A stretch of 64,000 nt of DNA from Sulfolobus islandicus Y.N.15.51 (GCF_000022485.1 NC_012623.1:2072501-2136500); one strand, 5' to 3'. Positions 9,562 through 19,135 are shown, counted from the first letter of the stretch. The notes: generated from the sequence alone by a model not told the origin. Made by a program: numbers and translations.

Positions 9562-10485
9562 ATGAAGTTTCTTATAAGTGGCGGTGCTGGATTTCTAGGC
9601 TCTCATCTTATAGAAAACTTGGCTAATGAACATGAAATAACAATAGTAGACGATTTATCAACTACAAAATATATACAACTACCAAAAAATGTGAAATTGA
9701 TAAAAGACAAAATAGAGAATTTTAAAACAAATGAAAAATTTGACTACATCCTACATTTAGCGGCAAGGCCATCACCAGAAGATTACATGAACAATCCAAT
9801 AGAAACATTGTTATCAAACTCCATAGGGACATGGAATGCATTAGAAATAGCTAGAAAGAGTGATGCAATATTTATGTATACTTCTTCCTCAGAAATTTAC
9901 GGCAATGCAGAAGTATTACCAATACCAGAAGAATATTGGGGAAAAGTAAACCCTATTGGAGTTAGAAGTTGTTATGATGAAGGAAAAAGATTCTCGGAAG
10001 CATTAACAATGGCATATTATAGGGAATATGGATTAGACGTTAGAATACAGAGACCATTTAACGTTTATGGGCCTAGATTGAGAGAAGATGGAAACTATGG
10101 AAGAGTAATATCACGTTTTATATATCAAGCATTAAGAGGAGAAGACATTACAGTCTTTGGAGATGGTAAACAAACTAGGGCATTCTTATACGTTACAGAT
10201 TGGGTTGAAGCTACGAAAAAGCTTTTATTTAGCAAGGGAATAAAGGGCATAGTGTTAAATATTGGCTCAGATAAAGAGGTTAAGATAATAGAGTTAGCTA
10301 GAATGATAATAAATCTAACTAATAGTAAATCTAATATAAAATTCCTTCCACCAAGACCAGATGATCCTTCAAGAAGGGCTGCAGATATAACAAAAGCTAA
10401 AAAGTTGCTAAATTGGGAGCCTAAAGTATCCTTAGAAGAAGGGTTAAGGAAAACAATAGATTGGTTTAGGGGTGTAATTGAATGA
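9562..10485 (+). CDS. UDP-glucuronate decarboxylase-like (UDP-xylose synthase) SDR
   Basis: A 307-residue extended SDR enzyme. The NAD site is GGAGFLGSHLIE, the Ser region YTSSSEIYG, and the catalytic Tyr/Lys lie in SCYDEGKR (YxxxK). The blocks YWGKVNPIGVRSCYDEGKR, RPFNVYGPRL and RPDDPSRRAADITKAKKLL match the pattern of UDP-glucuronate decarboxylases more closely than that of UDP-glucose 4-epimerases or dTDP-glucose dehydratases. The predicted reaction is oxidation at C4, loss of C6 as CO2 and re-reduction, giving UDP-xylose. The stop overlaps the next start by 4 bases (ATGA), and the next two genes supply its substrate, which supports the call. An epimerase or dehydratase remains possible. 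Confidence 0.75.
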   Translation: MKFLISGGAGFLGSHLIENLANEHEITIVDDLSTTKYIQLPKNVKLIKDKIENFKTNEKFDYILHLAARPSPEDYMNNPIETLLSNSIGTWNALEIARKSDAIFMYTSSSEIYGNAEVLPIPEEYWGKVNPIGVRSCYDEGKRFSEALTMAYYREYGLDVRIQRPFNVYGPRLREDGNYGRVISRFIYQALRGEDITVFGDGKQTRAFLYVTDWVEATKKLLFSKGIKGIVLNIGSDKEVKIIELARMIINLTNSKSNIKFLPPRPDDPSRRAADITKAKKLLNWEPKVSLEEGLRKTIDWFRGVIE

Positions 10486-11696
10486 TAATAGGTATAGTAG
10501 GCTTAGGCTATGTAGGATTAGTAACTGGTGCAGTTTTAGCTGATCAAGGACATTACGTAATAGGTGTCGATATAGACGAGAAAAAGGTAAATGGATTAAA
10601 TTGTAATAGAATACCAATTTATGAACCCGGTTTAGATGAGTTAATAATGAAAAATAAGAAAAAAATACAATTTACTACAAACTATTCTGATCTATCTGAT
10701 GCTAATATAGTTTTTATAGCAGTTTCTACACCAACAATAAATGGAAAAATTTTTCTACATTATATTTACTCAGCAGGAGAAAATTTACAAAAAATCTTGA
10801 ATAAAGAATCCGTAATAGTAATAAAAAGTACAGTGGTTCCAGGAACTTCAAGAAAGGTTAAGGAAATAACTAAGAGAGAAGTAATAGTGAATCCAGAATT
10901 TTTAAGGGAAGGGAGTGCTATTACTGATACTAAACATCCTGAAAGGATAGTTATAGGTGGAGATGATGAAAAAGCGATTAAGTTAATAGAAGATTTATGG
11001 TCATTTACTAATTCGCCGATAATAAAAACTTCAATGGAAGAGGCTGAGTTAATAAAATACGCAGCAAATTCTTTTCTCGCTGTAAAGATTTCATTTATAA
11101 ATGAGATTGCTAACCTATGTGAAAAAATCCCAAATTGTGATATAAATAATATAGCAAAGGCAATCGGCATGGATAAGCGCATATCACCATATTTTTTAAA
11201 CGCAGGACTAGGTTTCGGCGGATCATGTTTCCCTAAGGATACATTAGCTATTACCTCTTTTGCTAAAGATTTAGGAGAGAGACTACATATCGTAGAAGCT
11301 GCAATCGAGGTTAATAATGAAAGGCCCTTTAGAGCAGTCAAAATGATGGAAGATTTAATTGGAAAATTAGAGAACAAGAGTATTTGTATATTAGGAATAG
11401 CATTCAAGCCAAATACTGATGATACTAGAGAAAGTGTAGGTCTAAAAATAGCTAAATTGATTAGAGAAAAAGGAGGTAAGGTTATAGTATACGATCCAAA
11501 AGCTAAAGCTGATTTAGAGATGGTCTCACTTGATGAGTGTATAAATAAAGCTGATGGGATAATAATTGCTACTGAATGGGATGAATTCAGAGGATTAGAG
11601 GATAGATTAAAAGGAAAATATGTAGTAGATGGAAGGAGAATCCTAAACTATAAAAAGTTAGAGAAAGGTAAATTTAAGGCAATAGGTGTTAGTTAA
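10482..11696 (+). CDS. ugd: UDP-glucose 6-dehydrogenase
   Basis: A 404-residue dehydrogenase that oxidises UDP-glucose twice to UDP-glucuronate with NAD+. The N-terminal Rossmann motif is GIVGLGYVGLVTGAVLADQG. The catalytic Cys is in GLGFGGSCFPKDTLAI (about residue 250), and the conserved Lys/Asn helix is KYAANSFLAVKISFINEI. The C-terminal UDP-binding Rossmann domain starts at ICILGIAFKPNTDDTRES. Length and domain order are normal for the family (AglM/Ugd). It is translationally coupled to both neighbours (4-base overlap before, TAATG junction after), so GalU, Ugd and the decarboxylase would be made together. Confidence 0.93.
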   Translation: MIIGIVGLGYVGLVTGAVLADQGHYVIGVDIDEKKVNGLNCNRIPIYEPGLDELIMKNKKKIQFTTNYSDLSDANIVFIAVSTPTINGKIFLHYIYSAGENLQKILNKESVIVIKSTVVPGTSRKVKEITKREVIVNPEFLREGSAITDTKHPERIVIGGDDEKAIKLIEDLWSFTNSPIIKTSMEEAELIKYAANSFLAVKISFINEIANLCEKIPNCDINNIAKAIGMDKRISPYFLNAGLGFGGSCFPKDTLAITSFAKDLGERLHIVEAAIEVNNERPFRAVKMMEDLIGKLENKSICILGIAFKPNTDDTRESVGLKIAKLIREKGGKVIVYDPKAKADLEMVSLDECINKADGIIIATEWDEFRGLEDRLKGKYVVDGRRILNYKKLEKGKFKAIGVS

Positions 11697-12448
11697 TGCA
11701 TGCAGTAATAACTGCAGCTGGATTAGGCACTCGAATGTTACCCGCTTCTAAAGAAATTCCTAAGGAGATGTTTCCAATTCCCTTTAACAATGGATTTAAG
11801 CCAATTATACAAATAATCTTTGAGCAACTTTATAATAAGGGTATAAGGGATTTCGTTATAGTTGTTGGTAGGGGTAAGAGGGTAATTGAAGATCATTTTA
11901 CACCAGATTACGATTTTGTCTCTTACCTTGAAAAAGTAGGTAAAGAAAAGCAGGCAAGGGAGTTATTAACATTTTACTCTAAAATAGAGAAAAGCAATAT
12001 AGCATTTGTAAATCAGCCTGAACCAAAAGGATTTGGAGATGCGGTACTGAGAGTAGAACCTTTTATTAATGATAAATTCATTGTAGTAGCAGCAGACACT
12101 CTATTAAGAGAGATTCCAGATTTAATACCTAACTCTTTTCTAGTTACTGAAGTAGAAGATCCTAGACCATATGGTGTAGTAATATTAGAGGGAGATAGAG
12201 TTATAGATGTCGAGGAAAAACCTAAGAATCCTAAATCCCGTTTTATAATAGTTCCTTACTATATGTTTACATATGATATATTTCACGCCTTAAGAGAAGT
12301 TAAGTGTAACGGAGAATTACAACTTACTGAAGGGATAAAAATATTGCTGAAAAAAGGTGTGGAATTTATTGCAAAAAGAGTAAATGATGTTTATGATCTG
12401 GGTAGTATAGAGAATTATATTGCATCTATAAAGAAAATTATTGGATAA
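11696..12448 (+). CDS. galU: UTP-glucose-1-phosphate uridylyltransferase
   Basis: A 250-residue nucleotidyltransferase making UDP-glucose from glucose-1-phosphate and UTP. The signature is ITAAGLGTRMLPASKEIPKE at the N-terminus, followed by the sugar-binding Asp in VVAADTLL and VEDPRPYGVVILEGDRVIDVEEKP. It is somewhat shorter than bacterial GalU (about 290-300) but complete. Its start shares one base with the stop of ugd (TAATG). It is the first step of the UDP-xylose route encoded by this operon, although it is the last gene in the transcript. Confidence 0.9.
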   Translation: MHAVITAAGLGTRMLPASKEIPKEMFPIPFNNGFKPIIQIIFEQLYNKGIRDFVIVVGRGKRVIEDHFTPDYDFVSYLEKVGKEKQARELLTFYSKIEKSNIAFVNQPEPKGFGDAVLRVEPFINDKFIVVAADTLLREIPDLIPNSFLVTEVEDPRPYGVVILEGDRVIDVEEKPKNPKSRFIIVPYYMFTYDIFHALREVKCNGELQLTEGIKILLKKGVEFIAKRVNDVYDLGSIENYIASIKKIIG

Positions 12449-12538
12449 CAAGTAATTTAGTTTATATTATCCTAAATTATAATAAAAACTTTATATCTAA
12501 CTTCATTTAAATTCTATTTAATGGTATAAAATAATATT

Positions 12539-12850
12539 TTAAGATTCAGTCTGCATTAGCTCTTCCAATTTCATTCTAACTTCATTAAGCTTGCTATACA
12601 TCTCCATGTATTTATCCAACAATTCTAGTACTCTTTTCCCCTTATCTGTCAAAACACATTTTCCCTCATTAAATTCCATTAAATTCATTTCTTTCATATT
12701 ATAAATATATTTCATAAAAACTGAATAGTTCAACTTAGCAAGATACATTAATCTAGTCTTCTTACTTCCTTCACTACAACCTCTTAAAATGCTGTAAATT
12801 ATTTCAGTCTTAGTCCTTCTTCTATTCTCAATCATTATCTGTACTATCAA
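12539..12850 (-). CDS. Winged-helix transcriptional regulator (HTH_45-like)
   Basis: A 103-residue protein. Residues of about 10-75 form a winged helix (TEIIYSILRGCSEGSKKTRL, then MKEMNLMEFNEGKCVLTDKGK), and the rest is a coiled-coil tail (LLDKYMEMYSKLNEVRMKL). It is clearly a paralogue of the protein at 24441-24743: both share KKTRLMY followed by LxYxxFxKY. Such proteins bind DNA as dimers through the C-terminal helix. It lies convergent to galU and inside the segment bounded by the 99-bp inverted repeats. The target genes are unknown, with the adjacent surface and glycan genes as candidates. Confidence 0.75.
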   Translation of the reverse strand: MIVQIMIENRRRTKTEIIYSILRGCSEGSKKTRLMYLAKLNYSVFMKYIYNMKEMNLMEFNEGKCVLTDKGKRVLELLDKYMEMYSKLNEVRMKLEELMQTES

Positions 12851-12981
12851 TATTCATTGTTAAAAAATTTTCTCGAAATTTAGAAGATTATCTTAAATTT
12901 TTTGAGTGATTAAATTTTTTATTTATCTAATAAACTTCATAAAGATTTAATAGAAGGGAAATTTTCCATTTAATAGTTTTT

Positions 12982-13080
12982 ATTGAATTGGGAACGCAGT
13001 CTAATCGAGAAGGTCTAGTAAGAATCTTATCAATAGTTTAATTGAGTAGTAGCGTTGCAGTTAATATGAAAGAGACTATA
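12982..13080 (-). repeat. 99-bp inverted repeat, right copy
   Basis: Reverse complement of 6064-6162 with 98 of 99 bases identical. It lies between the winged-helix gene and a glycosyltransferase and contains no ORF. The near identity contrasts with the decayed IS remnants around it, so the duplication is recent or the copies are kept identical by recombination. Confidence 0.85.
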
Positions 13081-13148
13081 TGGGGAAAAGCTAGATTTCA
13101 TGTTTTTCTTTTTTTACATAAAATTTAAAAAATCTACATTAATAATCT

Positions 13149-14147
13149 TTACATATCTTTAATTATTTTCTCAAGAATATCTCCAGCGACAAATGAGGTA
13201 TGATTTTTTAATATTATATCTTTATTTTCAGTAAAATTTAAGTCTATTTTACCGCTCAAGATTTCTACTATTCCATTTATAAATTCGTCTTCTGTCTCAG
13301 CATTAATATATTTTATATTATCTATACCTTCTACGGCCTTTTTTGTGGCTATTATTGGCTTTCCAGCTGCCATATATTCCAAAACTTTAAGCTTTACTCC
13401 TCCCCCTCGTTTTAGAGGGGCTATACAAATATCAGCTGATAATATAAATGGAATAGTGGATTCTACATATTCTGTAGTGTAAACTGGTGGGCTAACCTTA
13501 GGTGGTGATGGCCCAACTAAATAAAAATTTACATATTTCCCCATATTCTTCAGTTTTTCAGAAATCCTAACTATAAACTCAGCTGCCTCTCTATTAGGTG
13601 GATATCCCATGCCTCCTACAAATACTACTGCAGGCCTTTTTAGTTCTATAGGTTTATATAAATTGAAAGCTTCTATATCAATAATATTAGGCAATATTTT
13701 TACTTTACTACTTTTCAATAGTTTTTGTTCTATCTTCGAGGGAACCAGTATAATATCACAGAAAACTGATAATTTTTCAAAGAAAGTTATTATGCTTTTT
13801 CCTAATAAACTTAAACCGACATCTTGCTTAGATTCAATAGAATGCAAATGTAAAATGCATTTTTTATGAAAGATTTTACTAGATATTAATGATGGTATGA
13901 TAGGCCAAGCAGTTTCAGAAATTACTATATCGTGTTTAGATATTTTGGAAATAAAAGCTGGAGAGTTTTGTCTTAACCATAGAAGCCTTCTTCCTTTCTG
14001 ATCTACATTTCTTTTTGAATATGCCACTATTTCTGCGTCATAACCACGTCTATGTAATTCTCTTAACAATAAATATACTTGTTCATGAATACCACCTCTT
14101 TGAGGATAAATGCTCTCCATCATTACAAAGCCGATTTTCATTTTCAT
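13149..14147 (-). CDS. Glycosyltransferase, GT4/GT-B type
   Basis: A 332-residue GT-B enzyme. The N-terminal acceptor domain begins with GFVMMESIYPQRGGIHEQVY. The C-terminal donor domain shows VFVGGMGYPPNREAAEF, VNFYLVGPSPPK and APLKRGGGVKLKVLEYMAAG with the conserved Glu of the E-x7-E region. No membrane segment is seen. It is monocistronic, with the 99-bp repeat on its 3' side and the long spacer 14148-15366 upstream. It is likely another transferase of the surface-glycan pathway, with unknown specificity. Confidence 0.85.
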   Translation of the reverse strand: MKMKIGFVMMESIYPQRGGIHEQVYLLLRELHRRGYDAEIVAYSKRNVDQKGRRLLWLRQNSPAFISKISKHDIVISETAWPIIPSLISSKIFHKKCILHLHSIESKQDVGLSLLGKSIITFFEKLSVFCDIILVPSKIEQKLLKSSKVKILPNIIDIEAFNLYKPIELKRPAVVFVGGMGYPPNREAAEFIVRISEKLKNMGKYVNFYLVGPSPPKVSPPVYTTEYVESTIPFILSADICIAPLKRGGGVKLKVLEYMAAGKPIIATKKAVEGIDNIKYINAETEDEFINGIVEILSGKIDLNFTENKDIILKNHTSFVAGDILEKIIKDM

Positions 14148-15366
14148 GAATTATATATGACTTAAGGTATAAATAACTTATGTTTCATTTTTTATCAAGA
14201 ACAAGAATATATATTATATTAAATCGATTTGATATGATAACTCTGTTATAAGTTCTTAATGAACTAATTCTTTTTTATAATATGACGTATAACTAGATAG
14301 AAATTATTAACTATCGTTAAAGCACTATTAGTATTTAGCGTCTGGGTTTAATAGTGCAACTTCTAACGAATGTATTGTCTGAAAAGTTAATATTTTCGTA
14401 AAATTCTAGCTTTTTTCTGTTGCAGAATCCTACCAGCAGAAAGCTAGAAGCCTATCAGATTTACTAACATTAAGTTAAAAAGAGCTAATGTGAGATCGCT
14501 TATAATATGTTATTTACGGGAAACAGTTACTAAGAAACTAATAATACTGCGTAAAAACTCATATTAACACCTCTGACTATCATGATTTAGTCTAACCTCT
14601 AATATAAACTATGATATATCTAAAAGCTCTTATATTGATTTAAGATAGTTATATCTAATGTTAAGGTGTGAACATATTTATTACAACCTTTTAAAAGTTT
14701 TTAACATTTCTGTCAATTAGATATGTATTACTATAATTTAGCATATATTAGTATGATTAAATATTATATATAAATTTTCATTCTAGTATATCCTTTATAA
14801 TCATCACTAATCTTCTACATTATCTATAAATTTTCCATTACTTAGTATAGATTTCAGCTCTATACTAGAGTGTGTAGATAGTGCTCTCATTTAGGTATAA
14901 ATTCTGTCTTTAACGTAAAAGGTACTCCGAGAATCTTAGCTAGACTATACTCCATTTAGAGGACTCCTCATTTAACAATTTGTAACTGAATGATAACACT
15001 TTCTTACATAAAACATTTTAGTCAGATCCGACTGGGGTGTAGGCCGTTGAGAATACTGAGCGTAAAGCCCATCGAGGAACTTCACACTCAATTTTAAGGC
15101 GATACCTAACATAAGATCCTATAACTACTATTAGATGAATGTTTATCTTAAAAATAAATATATATCTGAAAGCTAGTTGCATCTTAATTTTATTTAATAT
15201 TTCTCTATATAGAAGTAATAAAGTAAATACTATAATGTTATTGAAATCTATATAAGCCTTAAGTGACTTTTGAAAAATTTAACTATATAATTTGACGTTT
15301 TTGATACATAAAATCTATTTCTTTTTACACAAAATGCTTAAATGTTAAGGCTTATATTTATATCTG
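14148..15366. other. 1.2-kb intergenic stretch with dispersed repeat remnants
   Basis: No intact gene is seen. It contains a dispersed repeat (14896-15000). Just after it, 15020-15100 is a more GC-balanced patch ending GGAACTTCACACTCAATTTT that resembles the motif TTCACACTC at about 43600, possibly a transposon 3' end. The rest is A+T-rich and blocked by stops in all frames. Confidence 0.45.
14896..15000 (+). repeat. Dispersed repeat, copy 1
   Basis: About 105 bp similar in the same orientation to 43843-43950. Shared blocks are TATAAATT, CTTTAACGTAAAA, GAGAATCT, TATACTC and TTTGTAACT.AATGA.GATA. No coding frame is conserved between the two. It may be the decayed end of an insertion sequence. 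Confidence 0.5.
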
Positions 15367-16290
15367 ATGTCGAAAGAAGGATCTAGTAATGAGAATATAG
15401 AGACAAATATATCTAAAGATTTAGTTACCGTTGTTTTATGTACTTTAAATGAGGAGGAAGGAATAGGGAAAGTTTTAGATGATCTGAAAGCTAATGGGTA
15501 TAAAAATATTTTAGTGATAGACGGATACTCAACTGATACTACTGTAAAAATAGCTAGAGAAAGGGGAGCTAGAGTAATTTATCAACATTGGTCTGGAAAA
15601 GCAGGTGCAGTAAAAACGGCTCTTGATTACGTCGACACACCATATGTAGCATTTTTAGATGCAGATGCAACTTATCCTCCTAAAGAGTTAGATAAGCTGA
15701 TTCTACACGTTCCAAAATACGTTGAAGTAATAGGTAAGAGATCTAAAGAAAATATTCCATTATTACATAGATTTGGAAATGCGCTAATTAATAAGTTATT
15801 TGCCTTGATATTCTCAGTTGATGTAGGGGATGTTCTTTCTGGTATGTATGTTCTTCATACTAATTTAGCTAAAACACTTAATCTGAATTCTAAAGGGTTT
15901 GAAATAGAAATCGAAATAGTGTCTCAGATGATACAGAGAGGGAAAGTAACATATGTGGATATAAGATATGAGAAGAGAAGAGGGAAAAGAAAACTATCTA
16001 GCTTTAAAGACGGTATGAAAATAATATCTTATCTTATAAAGATGGCAAAAGATTATAACCCAATCTTATTCTTTTCTATAATTGCAAGCATATTCTTATT
16101 TCCAGGATTAATAACTTTAGGATACACATTCATAGACTATTTACTCCACGGTATTTTCCATAGTGGATATGCACTTATGGGAACAGCACTAACATTAGTT
16201 GGAGTTCAAGGATTTTTAACTGCGGGAACAGCAACTATATTAAAACGAATAGAATATCATATTTTACATAATAATAGTAGAGTACAATAA
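15367..16290 (+). CDS. Dolichol-phosphate sugar synthase-like GT2 with membrane anchor
   Basis: A 307-residue GT-A enzyme of the polyprenyl-phosphate mannose/glucose synthase type (AglD/AglJ-like), which transfers a sugar from a nucleotide-sugar to dolichyl phosphate. Motifs are VVLCTLNEEEGIGKVLDDL, VIDGYSTDTT, the DxD-like FLDADATYPP and DVLSGMYVLHT. The C-terminal 90 residues form two membrane helices (ILFFSIIASIFLFPGLITLG and ALMGTALTLVGVQGFLTAG). A TATA-like box (CTTATATTTATA) lies about 25 bases before the ATG. This enzyme would link the soluble nucleotide-sugar pathway to membrane-bound glycan assembly. Confidence 0.85.
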   Translation: MSKEGSSNENIETNISKDLVTVVLCTLNEEEGIGKVLDDLKANGYKNILVIDGYSTDTTVKIARERGARVIYQHWSGKAGAVKTALDYVDTPYVAFLDADATYPPKELDKLILHVPKYVEVIGKRSKENIPLLHRFGNALINKLFALIFSVDVGDVLSGMYVLHTNLAKTLNLNSKGFEIEIEIVSQMIQRGKVTYVDIRYEKRRGKRKLSSFKDGMKIISYLIKMAKDYNPILFFSIIASIFLFPGLITLGYTFIDYLLHGIFHSGYALMGTALTLVGVQGFLTAGTATILKRIEYHILHNNSRVQ

Positions 16291-16481
16291 TATAATTCTA
16301 CTATTAAGTTAGAGTGGAACATTAGCTCATACCCAGTTATAACATTTTGTGCTCTTGTAAAACATCAAACAAGAAAAATTTATTTCAATTATGTTTCAAG
16401 GGCGATAAGTGGTATCATCTTGATCTTGTTATCCATAAAGTTAATTAGTTATACATTTTAACATTTTAGATACTACACATG

Positions 16482-17534
16482 TTAATAACTACATTTTATA
16501 CTATTATTATATAATAATTCGTTATAATGCTTATATGCAAAATATACATAATTAGCAAAATTTCTGAAATTTCTAGATATTCCCATATTATTTATACCTA
16601 CTCCAAGACTTCTGCCCTTATAGGAGCCTTTTCTATATCTTATTACTTTTACCGGTACCTTTTCTATCATAAGTTTAAAAGAGAGATCATAATTTTCAAC
16701 CCCATTTATAAAAGTTTCATCAAAAATTACGCTATTATTCTTGTTCAAAAAAGTTCTGCTAAATCCTCCAAAATCACCAAATTTTTTAATAATAAACGTA
16801 TTTATGTATTCATTGAATAAATTTTCAATTATTTGTCTTATTTTATATGTTAATTTCTTATCAACTACTCTTAAATCAACGTAAGGCAAGTTAAATCTTC
16901 TTAGCAATTTATTATAGTAAATTTGAGCCCTAGCTAAAAGTAATATCAAAGATATATCAATATTCTTAGTTGACTTTCTAAATATCTCACCATATAGCAA
17001 TGATAAAGAACCGAGGAAAAAACTCCTATAACCTTTTATAAATGTTGGTTTCAAAATTCTAAGTTCATTATAATGAAACTGATAATTTCTATCAGAAGGA
17101 AGAATTGCAGATACGACCTTATAATCTAGTTTTTTTAGTTCATTTCGCAAAATATAAGGTTCATCAATCTTGTATACATCATCATTCGAAAAGATAACCC
17201 ATTCTGGATTATATTTCATTGCTTCCTTAACACATATATTAATGCTATGAGCATAATTAAAATATCTTCCAGAACTCTCACAGAAAATTATTTGAAATCC
17301 TTTATATATGTTCAAATCCATTTTAGCATAATCACTATTAACATTTGCGGTAGGAATTACAATTACTATATCAGTATCACCTTCCACTTCATAAATATTA
17401 ACATCAGCCTTAGGTCTTCTTTTCATCCAGTCTATTAACTCTTCTGCTGAATCAAACATTTCATAAAAACGTAATACGTTCCTAGGATCATTTGAGTAAT
17501 ATAACTCGTCGAGTTCTAAATGAATAGTACACAT
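16482..17534 (-). CDS. Putative GT2-like glycosyltransferase
   Basis: A 350-residue protein. The central part resembles a GT-A fold: IVIVIPTANVNSDYAKMDLN, IIFCESSGRYFNYAHSIN, and WVIFSNDDVYKIDEP, where the NDD would be the metal-binding motif. The region VIFDETFINGVENYDLSFKL looks like the family's acidic acceptor motif. There are no membrane helices. The first 50 residues (with EMFDSAEELIDWMKRR) are not typical of the family. It is isolated on the minus strand, and an IS5-type end lies just upstream. Assignment to glycosyltransferases is by motif only. Confidence 0.65.
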   Translation of the reverse strand: MCTIHLELDELYYSNDPRNVLRFYEMFDSAEELIDWMKRRPKADVNIYEVEGDTDIVIVIPTANVNSDYAKMDLNIYKGFQIIFCESSGRYFNYAHSINICVKEAMKYNPEWVIFSNDDVYKIDEPYILRNELKKLDYKVVSAILPSDRNYQFHYNELRILKPTFIKGYRSFFLGSLSLLYGEIFRKSTKNIDISLILLLARAQIYYNKLLRRFNLPYVDLRVVDKKLTYKIRQIIENLFNEYINTFIIKKFGDFGGFSRTFLNKNNSVIFDETFINGVENYDLSFKLMIEKVPVKVIRYRKGSYKGRSLGVGINNMGISRNFRNFANYVYFAYKHYNELLYNNSIKCSY

Positions 17535-17580
17535 TTGCGATTACATATCTTTTAACAAGATAATAAGTATTATCCTAGAT

Positions 17581-17790
17581 TTTGTTTGTTGATTTTTTCA
17601 ATTTATTTCATAAGTATAATACAACATAAGGAGAATTTTCAGTAATTAATATTTATTTCAACGTTATTCGCAAGCTCACACCCTAATACCCGGAGCTCTA
17701 CCGACTAAAGAATTAGCCAAGTGAACCATCCATGCGTAAGCCCAGAACTTGGCCTCAACCACTTGCCCTAAAAAACTTGTAGCCCTAACT
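17581..17790 (-). mobile_element. Relic of an IS5-type element, 3' end
   Basis: In reverse complement this matches 22760-22960 over about 200 bp. On the minus strand it encodes SFLGQVVEAKFWAYAWMVHL and on to RAPGIRV then stop, the C-terminus of the IS5-type transposase, followed by the non-coding IS end. It supplies the sequence VRATSFLGQ that is interrupted by the IS110 insertion in the other copy and so defines that insertion point. Confidence 0.7.
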
Positions 17791-18010
17791 TGTATGTGGT
17801 TCATTTTTCTTGTATCTTTCGAAATACACTAGTTTTAAATACAACAGTTATTAAGTTTTTACCTTGATTTTTAAGGCAATACTTAACGAAAAAATCCCAT
17901 AATAATTGCTACTTTCATATTAAAATGGTTATTCGACTAATATATAACCATTATAATTGAGGCTAAAATAGTAGATATATTTTTAAGCTTAATCAAGTAA
18001 GGGATAGATA

Positions 18011-19135
18011 ATGGTAAAACTTAAAAGAAGGGATTTTATAGGCTTAACTATAGCAGGAGGCACAATTGCTGGATTAGTAAACTTCTTAGAAAACAAACCT
18101 AAAAGTAATCTAGTGCAAATAACTAATAAGAAAGCTTTTTTATATGAGTATTTTGCCATAGTCTACGGCAATCCTGAGATAGGTTACAAAGCAATTGACA
18201 ATAACGGAAAAATATTATTTAATGGAAAATGTAGTGATGGAACAGGAACTTGCGGTATATATGAAGCATTAGAGTATGTAGAATCGAATTATGGATATGG
18301 AAAAATAACTATTTTTGGTAATTTCTATCCAGTCAACTCACCACCTTCTATTTCAAGTGATGTAGAAATTGAAGGAAACGCAACTATCTACGTTAATCCC
18401 AATAGTCTCCCATTTGTCTTATCCTTACGACTAAGAAAGATAAGAGTATTATGGTATAAAAATATAGGCATAATAAACAATATGTTAGCTAAAAGAAACA
18501 TATTTTCTCTGAACCCCTATGTACTCTTTACCAATACATATGAAAGTCTCCTATTAAGTAATGGAGAACAAACTATTGGTGAGCCTAGTTCATTTACTAT
18601 CTCAGTATGGGTATATGGAGAACAAAACCCTTATGGAGGATATATCTTGTCGTATGGCTCTCTCGAAAGGGGAATAGTATGGACTCTGCAAAGCACTCAA
18701 AACTCTATAATTTTTAGCGGAAGTTCAGGGAAAGTTTCCAGCATTGCTCCTCAATCTACGCCTTTTCACATAGGTATAACATGGAATAACGGATATACAG
18801 AGTTATATATTAATGGAAAAATGGTTAACTCAGCTGAAATTCAAATAGAATATAAAAGTCCTGCTTACATATGGATTAATAATTTTCCAATTCAGTCACA
18901 ACAAAGTGGACTTAATTTACCTTCCTGGTTTTCATATGTAGAGAATATACAATTATATAATTCAGTATTATCAGAGTCACAAATATCACAATTAGCTTCA
19001 TCGCCAATCCAAGATCCAGTAGATCAATCAATTATTTTATGGGCCCTTTATAGATATGTAATGTATTTAGGTGATCTTATAACCGGTAAAGGTTTTCAGA
19101 GAATAGGTGCCCTATTTTATAATGGTCCTATGTAG
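18011..19135 (+). CDS. Tat-exported LamG/concanavalin-like surface protein
   Basis: A 374-residue protein. The N-terminus carries a twin-arginine type signal (KRRDFIGLTIAGGTIAG), so it is probably exported folded. Residues of about 170-330 resemble a LamG or concanavalin A-like lectin/glucanase domain: SFTISVWVYGEQNPYGGYIL, FHIGITWNNGYTELYINGKM, and NIQLYNSVLSESQISQLASS, the typical closing strand of LamG modules. Part of the N-terminal domain (FAIVYGNPEIGYKAIDNNGK) suggests a pectate-lyase-like beta segment. It is likely a carbohydrate-binding or adhesion protein on the cell surface. It has its own TATA box (about 17977) and lies in the segment between the IS5 relic and the IS5 element. Confidence 0.7.
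   Translation: MVKLKRRDFIGLTIAGGTIAGLVNFLENKPKSNLVQITNKKAFLYEYFAIVYGNPEIGYKAIDNNGKILFNGKCSDGTGTCGIYEALEYVESNYGYGKITIFGNFYPVNSPPSISSDVEIEGNATIYVNPNSLPFVLSLRLRKIRVLWYKNIGIINNMLAKRNIFSLNPYVLFTNTYESLLLSNGEQTIGEPSSFTISVWVYGEQNPYGGYILSYGSLERGIVWTLQSTQNSIIFSGSSGKVSSIAPQSTPFHIGITWNNGYTELYINGKMVNSAEIQIEYKSPAYIWINNFPIQSQQSGLNLPSWFSYVENIQLYNSVLSESQISQLASSPIQDPVDQSIILWALYRYVMYLGDLITGKGFQRIGALFYNGPM

Noticed and set aside
10766-11407. 213-codon open frame on the minus strand across ugd
   Set aside because: Antisense shadow of a well-conserved gene; Ser/Ile-rich composition and no independent signal.
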